Of a stretch of DNA of 64,000 nt, positions 31,235 to 40,348 are shown piece by piece. The DNA is taken from positions 35,393 through 99,392 of the forward strand of contig JAHPYZ010000004.1 in assembly GCA_019058425.1 (NCBI GenBank), given 5' to 3'. The translations under genes and the position numbers were made by a program. Every line of letters starts with the position of its first letter. Positions within the stretch are counted from its first letter, which is position 1. The notes under the pieces were generated by a model, which saw nothing but the letters and a program-made list of their open reading frames with translations, was not told the origin of the DNA and made no database searches. This stretch comes from Promethearchaeota archaeon (lineage in GTDB: Archaea; Asgardarchaeota; Lokiarchaeia; Sigyniarchaeales; SOKP01).

Positions 31235-31783
31235 TTATTTCCTTGCCTCAAATAAGTTTACGGAAAAATCGATAAGATCCCTGCTGGATTTTCCCTCTTT
31301 TATCATTTTTTCTATTTTTGAATTGACTTTATCCCTTTCCCCTTTCTTAAGTGCATTAAAATTCTCTACATTCCAGTTTTTATATCTTTTTGAAAGGATT
31401 TGAAAAAAAACTGGAGCAGGTGGCATCATAGGCGATTTGGGTTGTTTTGGAACTGATTTACATATTCCTGCTTTTAAGTCAAGGAATTCACATTCACCAC
31501 ATGTTGTAACATTCCTTTCTTTAGCACATTGATTAATCACACAATCTGTCCTATTTTGGCAACCTGGGCAGGGAGGATAGTTTCTTAAAATTTCCAAAGT
31601 CTCTTTAAATCCTGTAAAATTCTCTTTTTTAAATTCAGGGTTAAACATTAAGATAAGTCCTTGGAACATCGGGTCTTCAAACATCTTATACAAATATTTT
31701 GCAGAATCTTGAAGCTTGGTAGTATTACTATCACATAAATCACAACTTAAACCACAAGTAGTTAACTCATAATCTTTAGTCAT
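31235..31783 (-). CDS. DUF3795-like Cys-rich protein
   Basis: TTCGLSCDLCDSNTTKLQDSAKYLYKMF...CPGCQNRTDCVINQCAKERNVTTCGECEFLD. Confidence 0.8.
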   Translation of the reverse strand: MTKDYELTTCGLSCDLCDSNTTKLQDSAKYLYKMFEDPMFQGLILMFNPEFKKENFTGFKETLEILRNYPPCPGCQNRTDCVINQCAKERNVTTCGECEFLDLKAGICKSVPKQPKSPMMPPAPVFFQILSKRYKNWNVENFNALKKGERDKVNSKIEKMIKEGKSSRDLIDFSVNLFEARK

Positions 31784-31942
31784 CTTTACTCAAATATAAC
31801 AAGTTAATTCTAAATTTTAATTAATATAATTAAATATTTTATTATAAAGAGTAATCTAATTTAAAGAATTTTGTAAAAAACGAGTAAAGAAAGCGAAATT
31901 TTATATTTAATAATGTCCATTTTTTTACCATACTACACATAA

Positions 31943-32842
31943 ATGGGACATATAGTGGATGAAAAGGATTTTGAGATATTAAAAATACTAGATAAGAACT
32001 GTCGTATCTCATATTCTAAAATAGCTGAAGAACTAAAACTACCATTGCGAAATATATCAAATAGAATTGATAGGTTAATCAAAGAGAATGTCATTGAGCG
32101 TTTTACCGTACAATTCAACTATAATTCTTTGGGATTTAGACATTACATTGGATCGGTCGGTCCATTAGAGGGGAAAAAATCAATTGATCTTTTTCGAGAT
32201 CTTCAACTCATATCTGAAATTTATCGAATGTGGGAACAAATTGATGGAACATTAACGATATCTTTTTTTTGTAAAGATGCTAAACACCTTGAGGAGGTTA
32301 TAAACAACATCTTAAATACGGGAGCTGAATTACATGGCTATACTGAAACAAGAGTTCACTTTCCACTGGATATTCCTTATTCAATGAAAGATTGGCATAT
32401 AATTTTCTATTTATTAAATAATAGTAGAGCTTCTAAAAAGGAAATTGCTCAAGCATTAAACATTAGTGAAAAGACTGTTAATCGAAGAATAACTAGGATG
32501 ATAAACATGAAATTGGTCTCATTTATACCAGAAATTAATTTTGAAGCTATTTCAGGGGCAATACCAGCAGTAATTTCTCTCGAGACTGTAGGACCTTCAA
32601 AGCCAATATATTTGAAAATAAAGAAGGATCGATCAATTAAATATTGGAGAAATGCTGGTTCAGTTTCGCCTTCGATTGTGCTATTTGTGTATGGGAAAAA
32701 GTTAACAGATATTTATAAAATGTACCAAATTCTTAAAAATAAAAAGGATATAAAAAAAGCCATTTTAACTTTTATAGTAAGAAACTCCGAAAACTCAACT
32801 CTAATTGAAGATGCTGTTTTAGAGAAAATTCAGAGTGGATAA
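31943..32842 (+). CDS. Lrp/AsnC-like regulator with two HTH modules
   Basis: First HTH EKDFEILKILDKNCRISYSKIAEELKLP; second SRASKKEIAQALNISEKTVNRRITRM. Confidence 0.85.
   Translation: MGHIVDEKDFEILKILDKNCRISYSKIAEELKLPLRNISNRIDRLIKENVIERFTVQFNYNSLGFRHYIGSVGPLEGKKSIDLFRDLQLISEIYRMWEQIDGTLTISFFCKDAKHLEEVINNILNTGAELHGYTETRVHFPLDIPYSMKDWHIIFYLLNNSRASKKEIAQALNISEKTVNRRITRMINMKLVSFIPEINFEAISGAIPAVISLETVGPSKPIYLKIKKDRSIKYWRNAGSVSPSIVLFVYGKKLTDIYKMYQILKNKKDIKKAILTFIVRNSENSTLIEDAVLEKIQSG
32816..32838 (+). repeat. 23-bp direct repeat, copy 1 (3' end of the Lrp-like gene)
   Basis: GTTTTAGAGAAAATTCAGAGTGG, identical to 34518-34540. Confidence 0.85.
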
Positions 32843-32883
32843 TCAATTCCAATTTTAGACATGGAATGTCATTGAGAAAGTTC

Positions 32884-33513
32884 TCATTCCTGCTTTCTCA
32901 TATAATAGTTAAAAATGACGATTACTATTTCCATAAGAATATCTACAAATTCCTCATCAGATTCAAAGATATCTCCAAATAAAACGTGGCGGTGAATTAA
33001 AACTTCCTTCACTTGAGAGAGCTTCATTAAACCAGGTTTAATTCTCTCAATTTTTTCGATGTTATCTTGAAAAATAGTCTTAATTAGGAGATCAATTAGC
33101 TGATTTTCACTCAATATGCGGTCCTTAATATTAGAGTAAAATTTTTTATTAGTTAGGCATTCTGATTCAAAAGCTTCGATCATAAATTTCATCTGACGGT
33201 GGTCCATGAGAGCTTGAAATAAAAGATTCCTATAAAAGTTGTTATTTCGTATATCCTCAATGTTTTTTAGTTGAAAATTATCTAAGGGTGTTTCTTCAAT
33301 TTTCTGTTCAATGATTTTTTGAAAGAGACTCTGTAAAATATCGGGTTTCCCATCTGGAAAGTATTTATATAATGTACCAATAGCGATATTAGCGTCTTTC
33401 GCAATGTGATTTGTACTAACGTTAGCATATCCCTTCTTTTCAATTAATTTTACAGAGGATTGGAATATTTTATTTATCTTCTGTTCTTTATCTCGAATTC
33501 GTTTTTTAGCCAT
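32884..33513 (-). CDS. TetR family regulator
   Basis: KINKIFQSSVKLIEKKGYANVSTNHIAKDANIAIGTLYKYFPDGKPDILQSL. Confidence 0.9.
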   Translation of the reverse strand: MAKKRIRDKEQKINKIFQSSVKLIEKKGYANVSTNHIAKDANIAIGTLYKYFPDGKPDILQSLFQKIIEQKIEETPLDNFQLKNIEDIRNNNFYRNLLFQALMDHRQMKFMIEAFESECLTNKKFYSNIKDRILSENQLIDLLIKTIFQDNIEKIERIKPGLMKLSQVKEVLIHRHVLFGDIFESDEEFVDILMEIVIVIFNYYMRKQE

Positions 33514-33572
33514 ATTGACACCAAATAATTTTTAACCTATTATCTATAATTAGGATTTGAGATATTTAAGTT

Positions 33573-33596
33573 TTAGTGAGCGAAGCTCATGCTTAC
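33573..33596. promoter_or_regulatory. Candidate TetR operator 1 (degenerate copy)
   Basis: TTAGTGAGCGAAGCTCATGCTTAC, arms TGAGC/GCTCA, about 60 bp upstream of the TetR start. Confidence 0.55.
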
Positions 33597-33716
33597 AAGA
33601 TCCTTATAGATTAAAATTTATAATTTTATTTAGGGAATATTTAAGATTTTGAAGAATCTTTATAGTTAGTTTAATCAAAACATTTATAAGGGTAGGTAAA
33701 ATAAATATTATTGCAC

Positions 33717-33737
33717 TTAGTGAGCAATGCTCACTAA
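33717..33737. promoter_or_regulatory. Candidate TetR operator 2 (perfect palindrome)
   Basis: TTAGTGAGCA-a-TGCTCACTAA, 10-bp perfect arms, 33 bp upstream of the ICMT-like ORF. Confidence 0.75.
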
Positions 33738-33769
33738 AATATATTTGAAAAATTTGTTTAAAAAACAAG

Positions 33770-34468
33770 GTGGTATATATTTCAGAGAAAATTTCAACAG
33801 GAAAAATGGTGATGAGTATTCTCGTATTCATGAGTCTACTAGGATTGGCATTATTTATACCTGCAGGCACTATATTGTGGCTCGAAGGCTGGATATATCT
33901 AATGATATTCACGACCTATTCTCTTATAACAGTATTATACTTGAATAAACACGATCCGGAGTTAGCGAAAGAAAGAAGAAAGAATAAATTTAAGGCTGAG
34001 AAAAGATGGGATCAAATAATTATCGTCATTGTAGGTCTTGGGTTTATTCCTTGGATTATCGTCCCTGGATATGATGCTGTAAGGTATCAATGGTCAAGCG
34101 TTCCAATATATCTAAAAATCGTTGGTTTCGTAGGGATAATACTTTCTTTTGTTTTACTATTCCAAGTAACAAAAAAAAATTCTTTTGCTGCTAGAATAGT
34201 CAAAATCCAAGAAGAAAAAGAACATCAAGTCATCACTACAGGACCATATAAATATATACGACATCCCATGTATACAGCGTGTCTCTTTTTAATCATAAGC
34301 CATTCTTTAGCTCTTGGATCGCTGTATTCACTCATTCCTGGTGCTATCGTAAATATCGCACTGATAATTCGGACGAAGCTTGAAGATAATCTGCTTAAAG
34401 AGAAGTTAGAGGGGTACATAGAATATTCTCAAAACACTAAGTATAAAATAATACCATGGATCTGGTAG
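33770..34468 (+). CDS. Isoprenylcysteine carboxyl methyltransferase (ICMT)-like membrane protein; start codon uncertain
   Basis: VITTGPYKYIRHPMYTACLFLIISHSLALGSLYSLIPG...RTKLEDNLLKEKLEGYIEYSQNTKYKIIPWIW. Confidence 0.85.
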   Translation: MVYISEKISTGKMVMSILVFMSLLGLALFIPAGTILWLEGWIYLMIFTTYSLITVLYLNKHDPELAKERRKNKFKAEKRWDQIIIVIVGLGFIPWIIVPGYDAVRYQWSSVPIYLKIVGFVGIILSFVLLFQVTKKNSFAARIVKIQEEKEHQVITTGPYKYIRHPMYTACLFLIISHSLALGSLYSLIPGAIVNIALIIRTKLEDNLLKEKLEGYIEYSQNTKYKIIPWIW

Positions 34469-34517
34469 AAAATCAAATAGATTTTTCTTTTTTTTCTTTC
34501 ATTATTATTCTGTTATA

Positions 34518-34540
34518 GTTTTAGAGAAAATTCAGAGTGG
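34518..34540 (+). repeat. 23-bp direct repeat, copy 2
   Basis: GTTTTAGAGAAAATTCAGAGTGG, identical to 32816-32838. Confidence 0.85.
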
Positions 34541-34619
34541 CTAGTTCATATTATTCATATTGTCACTTGAATGATATACTTTAAAAGTATCTTTTCTTTA
34601 CGAATAAATACGTTACATA

Positions 34620-36308
34620 ATGTATACAAAATCCAATGATAATCGTGATTTTATGAAAAAAAAAAATTATATCCAAATTTTATTATTCTTCTGTATTTTT
34701 GCTAGTGGTATTACTATGTTTGAGTCCAAAAGATTTACATCTAATAACCTACCTTTAGAACAAAATCTTGAATTCAATCCTATACTTTCCGCAAATATTT
34801 CAGATGTTTTTGAATGGAGTGCAACATGGGATAATGCATCAAGTGAATGGGGAATGGATATTGCATTAGACTCTTCTAATAATATATATGTTGCAGGATA
34901 CAAAAGCGGTGGTATGAATGAATGTATTCATATTTTGAAATATAATACCTCAGGACATCTTCAATTGAATATCACTTATCCTGCAAATCAGTTAGAAATA
35001 GGGACTTGCGTAGGATTAGATTCTCAAGATAATATTTATTTTACAGCTGGTGTTTTTAATGGATCAGTTTATAATCTGACATTAGTAAAATATGATAAAT
35101 TTGGGAATCACATATTGAATGCTGGATGGGGAGGTATTGGTTATGCACAGGCTTGGGATTTAACTGTTGATAATTTAGATAATATATATATTACTGGGGA
35201 GACTGGAGGTAATGGTGGTGCCCTTTTTGTGGTTAAATTTGATAGTTTAATGCAATATCAGTGGCATGAAATATTTGATGGAAGAAATAGTGAAGTAGGT
35301 TCTGATATCATCCATGACTCTTCCGATAATATATATGTTATTGGTAGTGAAACAAATTCTAGTTTAGGATTATCAAAGATGCTTATAGTTTGTTATGATA
35401 ACGAAGGGAATCATCAATGGAATATTACTTGGGACACTGCCAAGTTTATATCTGGAGATGGAATCGCTTTGGATTCATTAAATAATATATATGCTGTAGG
35501 ATCATTAAATAACACAGTATCAGGAAATGCTGATGTAGTTTTGGTTTGTTTTAATAATACTGGTAATTATAGATGGAATCAAACTTGGTATACTAATGAA
35601 TATGATTTTGGAATGAGTATTGCATTAGATTCTCAAGATAATATTTATATTACAGGAGCAATACTTAATCAAACTACTTCAGAATACAATTTACTTTTTC
35701 TAGAGTATAATAGCTCGGGGAGTTTAATATCAGAAAAAAAACTGACTGATTCTCCTGATACTGGAGGTTTTGATATAATAGTAGATCCATCTGATAATGT
35801 GTACATAGCGGGGATTATAAATAATCTTAGCACTATTGGTTATGATATTTTTCTTGGGAAAGTAAAAATCGGTCCATTCGTTCCTATCAATCATGAACCT
35901 ATATTAACCGATGGTAAAGTTAGTCCTATGATTGGAGATCAAAATACTAATTTCGAATTTAGTGTTATTTATACGGATATTGATAATGACTTCCCAAGTT
36001 ATGTTCATGTGATAATAAATGGGACTTGGGTTTCAATGATAATAGATAATGTGTCTGATAATAATTTTATTGATGGTTGTAAATTCAAATTCTCCACATC
36101 ACTAAATCCAGCACGTTTTAACTATACATACTATTTTGAATGTAGTGATGGTACACTTCTAGGTTATAGTGACACATATAGCAATTTATCAGTTCCAATT
36201 TCTCAAACCAATCAAATTTATGGATTCAATCTCCTATTAACCTTAGGGATGATAATCTTTTGTTTAACTGGTATCTACAGAAGGATCAGAAAAAGAATTT
36301 ATAATTAA
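34620..36308 (+). CDS. SBBP-type beta-propeller surface protein with C-terminal TM
   Basis: Repeats 'G.DIALDSSNNIYVAGY...', 'CVGLDSQDNIYFTAG', 'IALDSLNNIYAVGS'; C-terminal TM NLLLTLGMIIFCLTGIYRRIRKR. Confidence 0.85.
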   Translation: MYTKSNDNRDFMKKKNYIQILLFFCIFASGITMFESKRFTSNNLPLEQNLEFNPILSANISDVFEWSATWDNASSEWGMDIALDSSNNIYVAGYKSGGMNECIHILKYNTSGHLQLNITYPANQLEIGTCVGLDSQDNIYFTAGVFNGSVYNLTLVKYDKFGNHILNAGWGGIGYAQAWDLTVDNLDNIYITGETGGNGGALFVVKFDSLMQYQWHEIFDGRNSEVGSDIIHDSSDNIYVIGSETNSSLGLSKMLIVCYDNEGNHQWNITWDTAKFISGDGIALDSLNNIYAVGSLNNTVSGNADVVLVCFNNTGNYRWNQTWYTNEYDFGMSIALDSQDNIYITGAILNQTTSEYNLLFLEYNSSGSLISEKKLTDSPDTGGFDIIVDPSDNVYIAGIINNLSTIGYDIFLGKVKIGPFVPINHEPILTDGKVSPMIGDQNTNFEFSVIYTDIDNDFPSYVHVIINGTWVSMIIDNVSDNNFIDGCKFKFSTSLNPARFNYTYYFECSDGTLLGYSDTYSNLSVPISQTNQIYGFNLLLTLGMIIFCLTGIYRRIRKRIYN

Positions 36309-36473
36309 TTAAAATTATCTCTATTTTTTTAAAAATTTCTTTCAAACTTCCTACAAGAAAATTAATAAAGTTTTCAAAGATTTTTAATTTAGTATTTAGG
36401 ATCCTGTAATTTTCCAAGGAGTTATATTTCATAATTAAAAAAAAATTAATAACCATAATTATTTATCATTTAC

Positions 36474-36893
36474 ATGCCTAAATTATTGCGATTTTCGTGT
36501 GATTCATGTAATTTTGAGCTCGAAACGTGGGAAAATGGATTGATATATGTGACCGATGGAAAAGGTAGAAGGATTGAATGTCCTCATCCTGGAGAATCAT
36601 ATAAAATTGCACGAGTTCTAAAAATTGACGAAAGTGAGATTTTTGGATTTCCTTACATGCGTATTCCAAACCCAGATCTTTATCCTTTATTAAATGAAAG
36701 AGTTGGAGTTATTTCAGATTGTATTTGCTTGGATTGTACAGCATTAAGCAAACTTGATTATCAACAGGACGAGAGGACGTGTACTAAATGCAAAAGTTCC
36801 AATATCCTTCCAGTAGATAATCTAGAGGGAATAAATTGTCCTAAATGTAAAACGGGTGTTTTTGAATATCACTCTACTGGAATAATAAGCTGA
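36474..36893 (+). CDS. Zinc-ribbon protein
   Basis: FSCDSCNFEL...CICLDC...CTKCKSSNILP...INCPKCKTG. Confidence 0.65.
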   Translation: MPKLLRFSCDSCNFELETWENGLIYVTDGKGRRIECPHPGESYKIARVLKIDESEIFGFPYMRIPNPDLYPLLNERVGVISDCICLDCTALSKLDYQQDERTCTKCKSSNILPVDNLEGINCPKCKTGVFEYHSTGIIS

Positions 36894-37019
36894 TGTTTTT
36901 ATTAAAATAAAAAGTATAAAATATTAATTATATTAGAATAGGGACTCTATGGATTATTCCATCAATGTTATGATTGCATTTCCCTTTTCATGACCTTATT
37001 CAACTGATCTATGATATTT

Positions 37020-37634
37020 CTACTCACTTGAGCTGTATGTCTTAAAAGCAAGGACAAACGTATATTGACCATTGATTATTATGACAAATCGTTCAGCTAA
37101 GCCCATAATTGGCCCCCCAGCTGCGATTACTAAAATCATTGTGAAGATTAAAGTAAGTACGACTGTTATTAATGAATAAATATCATAACCCTTCCATTGG
37201 TCGACTTTACGTAATCCCCGCCACATTGCAATCATCCCTGCTAAAGCAATAAATCCTGTGATCATAACAATAATAAAATGTGTAATCCCGGTAAATCCTG
37301 TAGGTTCCCCACCGTAATTCAAAGGAAAAAATATCGGTACTGTAATCCCTAAAATTTGACCAACAAGTAATATAACAGGGCCTACAATTGGTCCTTCTAG
37401 TTCTTTTATTACCAATACTAATCCTATTAAAAACATAATCGCTAGAATAAAGTTAATTATATTCATTATACTAAACAATATCCTATTTGGTGCTCCAAGA
37501 GCCATTAAAGAACTCACATCATTTATTATGTGATTGTATCCAGGTTGTATTATACCCCCAATAATCCAAATTAGGTTAAATATTATGACGCTCAACATAC
37601 CGCAAATTCCATATATTTTTTGATATTTTACCAT
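37020..37634 (-). CDS. DUF998-like membrane protein (paralogue of 50407..51015)
   Basis: YGICGMLSVIIFNLIWIIGGIIQPGYNHIINDVSSLMALGAPNR; several TMs. Confidence 0.8.
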   Translation of the reverse strand: MVKYQKIYGICGMLSVIIFNLIWIIGGIIQPGYNHIINDVSSLMALGAPNRILFSIMNIINFILAIMFLIGLVLVIKELEGPIVGPVILLVGQILGITVPIFFPLNYGGEPTGFTGITHFIIVMITGFIALAGMIAMWRGLRKVDQWKGYDIYSLITVVLTLIFTMILVIAAGGPIMGLAERFVIIINGQYTFVLAFKTYSSSE

Positions 37635-37636
37635 AA

Positions 37637-38122
37637 TTATATTCCTCCATTTTTTTTATTAATAAAAAATTCAATAAATTCATGTGAGTAATTTTTAACT
37701 GATTCAAGAACGTTCTTTTCCAGTGTAATTCCTCCTTCTTCTAGTTTTAATTGAAGTACTGGTGGATATATGGAAAAAGAAAGGTTATTTTTTCGAAAGA
37801 TATTAATCCACAAATTTTTGAAATCAACTTCCTTAGAAGATACACAATAAAATGAGATAGATGTAATAACATGCTGACTTTTCTTACAGAGATTTGAAAA
37901 TTCGATAAGCCAATTTTGAAGTTCCAGACTTGGTATTTGTTCACCTTCTAAGTCATCTCCAACAATAAGATAGTCTAACTTTTCTTCTACTAGAAAAGCA
38001 GGATCGATTTTGTTGGCATTTCCTACTGATACATTAATGTAATCGTTTAAGAAATCTTGGATTGTATCCGCTATTATTCTTGAAAATCCAATCCCTTCCT
38101 TGTGAATAATCCAGAGTTTTAT
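37637..38122 (-). CDS. Flavodoxin-like protein, paralogue of 43622..44119; no canonical start (ATA at the paralogue's ATG position)
   Basis: Open frame (I)KLWIIHKEGIGFSRIIADTIQDFLNDYINVSVGNANKIDPAFLVEEKLDYLIVGDDLEGEQIPSLELQNWL...YPPVLQLKLEEGGITLEKNVLESVKNYSHEFIEFFINKK; not in the ORF track. Confidence 0.65.
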   Translation of the reverse strand: MKLWIIHKEGIGFSRIIADTIQDFLNDYINVSVGNANKIDPAFLVEEKLDYLIVGDDLEGEQIPSLELQNWLIEFSNLCKKSQHVITSISFYCVSSKEVDFKNLWINIFRKNNLSFSIYPPVLQLKLEEGGITLEKNVLESVKNYSHEFIEFFINKKNGGI

Positions 38123-38160
38123 TTTTACTCACTTGATTTTATTTGAAATTTTTTTATTAA

Positions 38161-38197
38161 TTATATAACAGTTTGGGGCTCTAATAAGGGCATGTTC
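38161..38197 (-). promoter_or_regulatory. Shared promoter element, copy A
   Basis: TTATATAACAGTTTGGGGCTCTAATAAGGGCATGTTC (+ strand), 31/37 identical to copy B. Confidence 0.7.
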
Positions 38198-38394
38198 TAC
38201 AGTTGTGAAAAAGGATGCCAAAAGACCCAATTAGTCATCAATAGCAATTTTTCAATATAGAGATAAATTCTAAATATGCAAAAAAAATCAAGAAATAATC
38301 AGTTAATCATGATTTTTGAAATGAGAATAAAAAAAGAGAATAACAAACTTCCGATTTTTTTCAAATGTAACTGAAATTCGGCATATATTTGTTT

Positions 38395-39279
38395 TTACTT
38401 GGATCTTAACAATTGATCAACCCAACAATCGAAATGAGTTCCATACAATATGATTCGTGGAATCACATCCTTGAATCCTTCAGTTTGTAGTTCTTCTTGG
38501 ATTTTCTGAGCACTTATAGAAGATTTTGCCCACGTGTGCATCGTTATATAGTTTGGGATATTACTAAAGGTTAAGCAATAAACAACATTCTGAGCATATT
38601 TCTTGTAAATATGCTGAATTGTAGAATTTACATCTGTACCTTCATTTAAATAGATATGAAATATTGTTACAAAATTATTTTCTGATTTCGGAGTCCATTC
38701 AATAGTAAAAAAAGCTAATCCATTTTCAATCATTCGATCTAAACGCCTTCTAACAGTTTTTGCTGAAATCCCTACATCTTCCCCTATATCTGTTAAGGTT
38801 TTCCTTGAATCTCGATTTAATGTCTTTAAAATTTTATAATCAATACTTGAAAGTTTCTCTGGTGTAGTTATATAAGGTATATTTATAATTCCAATTGTGG
38901 GATCACTAATTTGACTTGTTTTTGTTAGAAATGATGTAAATTCTTGAAGTTCTGAAATGTCTCTAAGATAAGCACCAATATAGAGAAATTTACCACTAGC
39001 AATTGTAACAAGATAAATACTTTCATGATTACCCAACTCTTGGCTTACTAAATCCATAGATTTTACACTTGAATTACCAGAAGCCATTACCCATAAACCT
39101 TTAAGTGAGATCATTGTGGGTCTAACAATAAAGGCATTAATGGTCCCGTCATCTACTAAGGCTTGAACACGTTTATGAATCGAACTTACAGACAAACTTG
39201 TAATTTCGGCTAATTCTCTGAATGTTAAACGGGAGTTTTCTGATAACTTTCTTATTATGATCAAGTCAATTTCATCCAT
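38395..39279 (-). CDS. Dual-HTH Lrp/AsnC-like regulator (close paralogue of 45495..46379)
   Basis: MDEIDLIIIRKLSENSRLTFRELAEITSLSVSSIHKRVQAL...DIGEDVGISAKTVRRRLDRMIENGL...FDCWVDQLLRSK. Confidence 0.88.
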   Translation of the reverse strand: MDEIDLIIIRKLSENSRLTFRELAEITSLSVSSIHKRVQALVDDGTINAFIVRPTMISLKGLWVMASGNSSVKSMDLVSQELGNHESIYLVTIASGKFLYIGAYLRDISELQEFTSFLTKTSQISDPTIGIINIPYITTPEKLSSIDYKILKTLNRDSRKTLTDIGEDVGISAKTVRRRLDRMIENGLAFFTIEWTPKSENNFVTIFHIYLNEGTDVNSTIQHIYKKYAQNVVYCLTFSNIPNYITMHTWAKSSISAQKIQEELQTEGFKDVIPRIILYGTHFDCWVDQLLRSK

Positions 39280-39324
39280 TACTAACAGAAAAGAAAGGAA
39301 ATAATAAAAAGTTTTAATTAAAAT

Positions 39325-39465
39325 TTACACTATTGTTATACTAACTTGTCCCTTCTTCTGTCCTGTTTCAACATATCCGTGAACCTCAGGAATCATTTCA
39401 AGCGGATAGTTTTTATCTACAACCTAGTCTAATTTTGCTCTCCAAATAAACTCTCTGAGAATTGT
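39325..39465 (-). pseudogene. C-terminal remnant of a quinone oxidoreductase/zinc-type ADH-like gene
   Basis: NNTILREFIWRAKLD*VVDKNYPLEMIPEVHGYVETGQKKGQVSITIV* vs [49 protein letters not shown] (40349..41338). Confidence 0.8.
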
Positions 39466-39466
39466 A

Positions 39467-40276
39467 TTATTTCACCAGGGATTGCTCCATTAATTCTTTT
39501 AGTTTTATATATGGGTGGTTATATCTTCCCCTATCTAATGTGTATTCACCCCATTGAATAGCTTTTTGGGGACAATAATGGAGACACATTGTGCACATTT
39601 GACATTTATGCTGCCATTCAGGTTTTTCATCCACAAGTCTGATATTACCAACAGGGCACATTTTTATACACATCCCACACCCGTTACAGTTTTCATCTGA
39701 GTAGTACTTTTCATCCATAGTATTTACTTCATTGATAAAAGAGAAATATGAATTCTTCATTGGGTATTTAGAGTTTTCCTTTATCTTATCTTTCTGATTA
39801 TTCCGAATTATTTCAGCAATTTTTTCTAACTTTAATACCCCATTCTTTATTCTCTTATCTGCTTTTTCTTTTGAGGGAACAGGGTTAATTCGTTTTGATC
39901 CCCATATGTTATTTGAAAATATTCTTATATTGTATGCAACGTCAAGTTCTTTACTTTTTGGTTTCAATAACTTTATCAATACTGGTGCTACATACTGCTT
40001 AGAAAAGCCTCCCATAGTAGTAACAGCAAAGATATATTTTGTATTACTTAAATCAATCTTCTCAATAAAATCATAGACAATTTTAGGTAGAGACCAAGAA
40101 TACACGGGAAAAACAAAACCAACTTTTTCTGATGTAGCACTAATAGAATCTTGGTTAATAAGGCTCGCAATTGGAATAAGTTCACAATCTTCAAGCATTT
40201 GTTTAAGCTTTTTGGCTATATACAATGAGTTTCCAGTGCCTGAAAAATAATATATTATTGATTTGTTATTTTTTAT
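39467..40276 (-). CDS. EFR1-type flavodoxin-ferredoxin fusion; N-terminus extends past the ORF-track start, no canonical start codon
   Basis: Frame continues upstream of 40225: (ATA)KNNKSIIYYFSGTGNSLYIAKKLKQM; ferredoxin motifs CNGCGMCIKMCPVGNI...CQMCTMCLHYCPQKAI. Confidence 0.8.
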   Translation of the reverse strand: MKNNKSIIYYFSGTGNSLYIAKKLKQMLEDCELIPIASLINQDSISATSEKVGFVFPVYSWSLPKIVYDFIEKIDLSNTKYIFAVTTMGGFSKQYVAPVLIKLLKPKSKELDVAYNIRIFSNNIWGSKRINPVPSKEKADKRIKNGVLKLEKIAEIIRNNQKDKIKENSKYPMKNSYFSFINEVNTMDEKYYSDENCNGCGMCIKMCPVGNIRLVDEKPEWQHKCQMCTMCLHYCPQKAIQWGEYTLDRGRYNHPYIKLKELMEQSLVK

Positions 40277-40348
40277 GATTTTATATCACTCCTTTTTATA
40301 TTATTATAAGTTTTGTTTTTAATTCAAATGCATATTAACCCAATATTA

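Noticed and set aside
33604-33912. 102-aa minus-strand ORF between TetR and ICMT-like genes
   Set aside because: Overlaps the palindromic operator and ICMT 5' coding region; low-complexity translation.
37747-37944. 65-aa ORF from the track
   Set aside because: Wrong frame; the real paralogous reading frame is 37637..38122.
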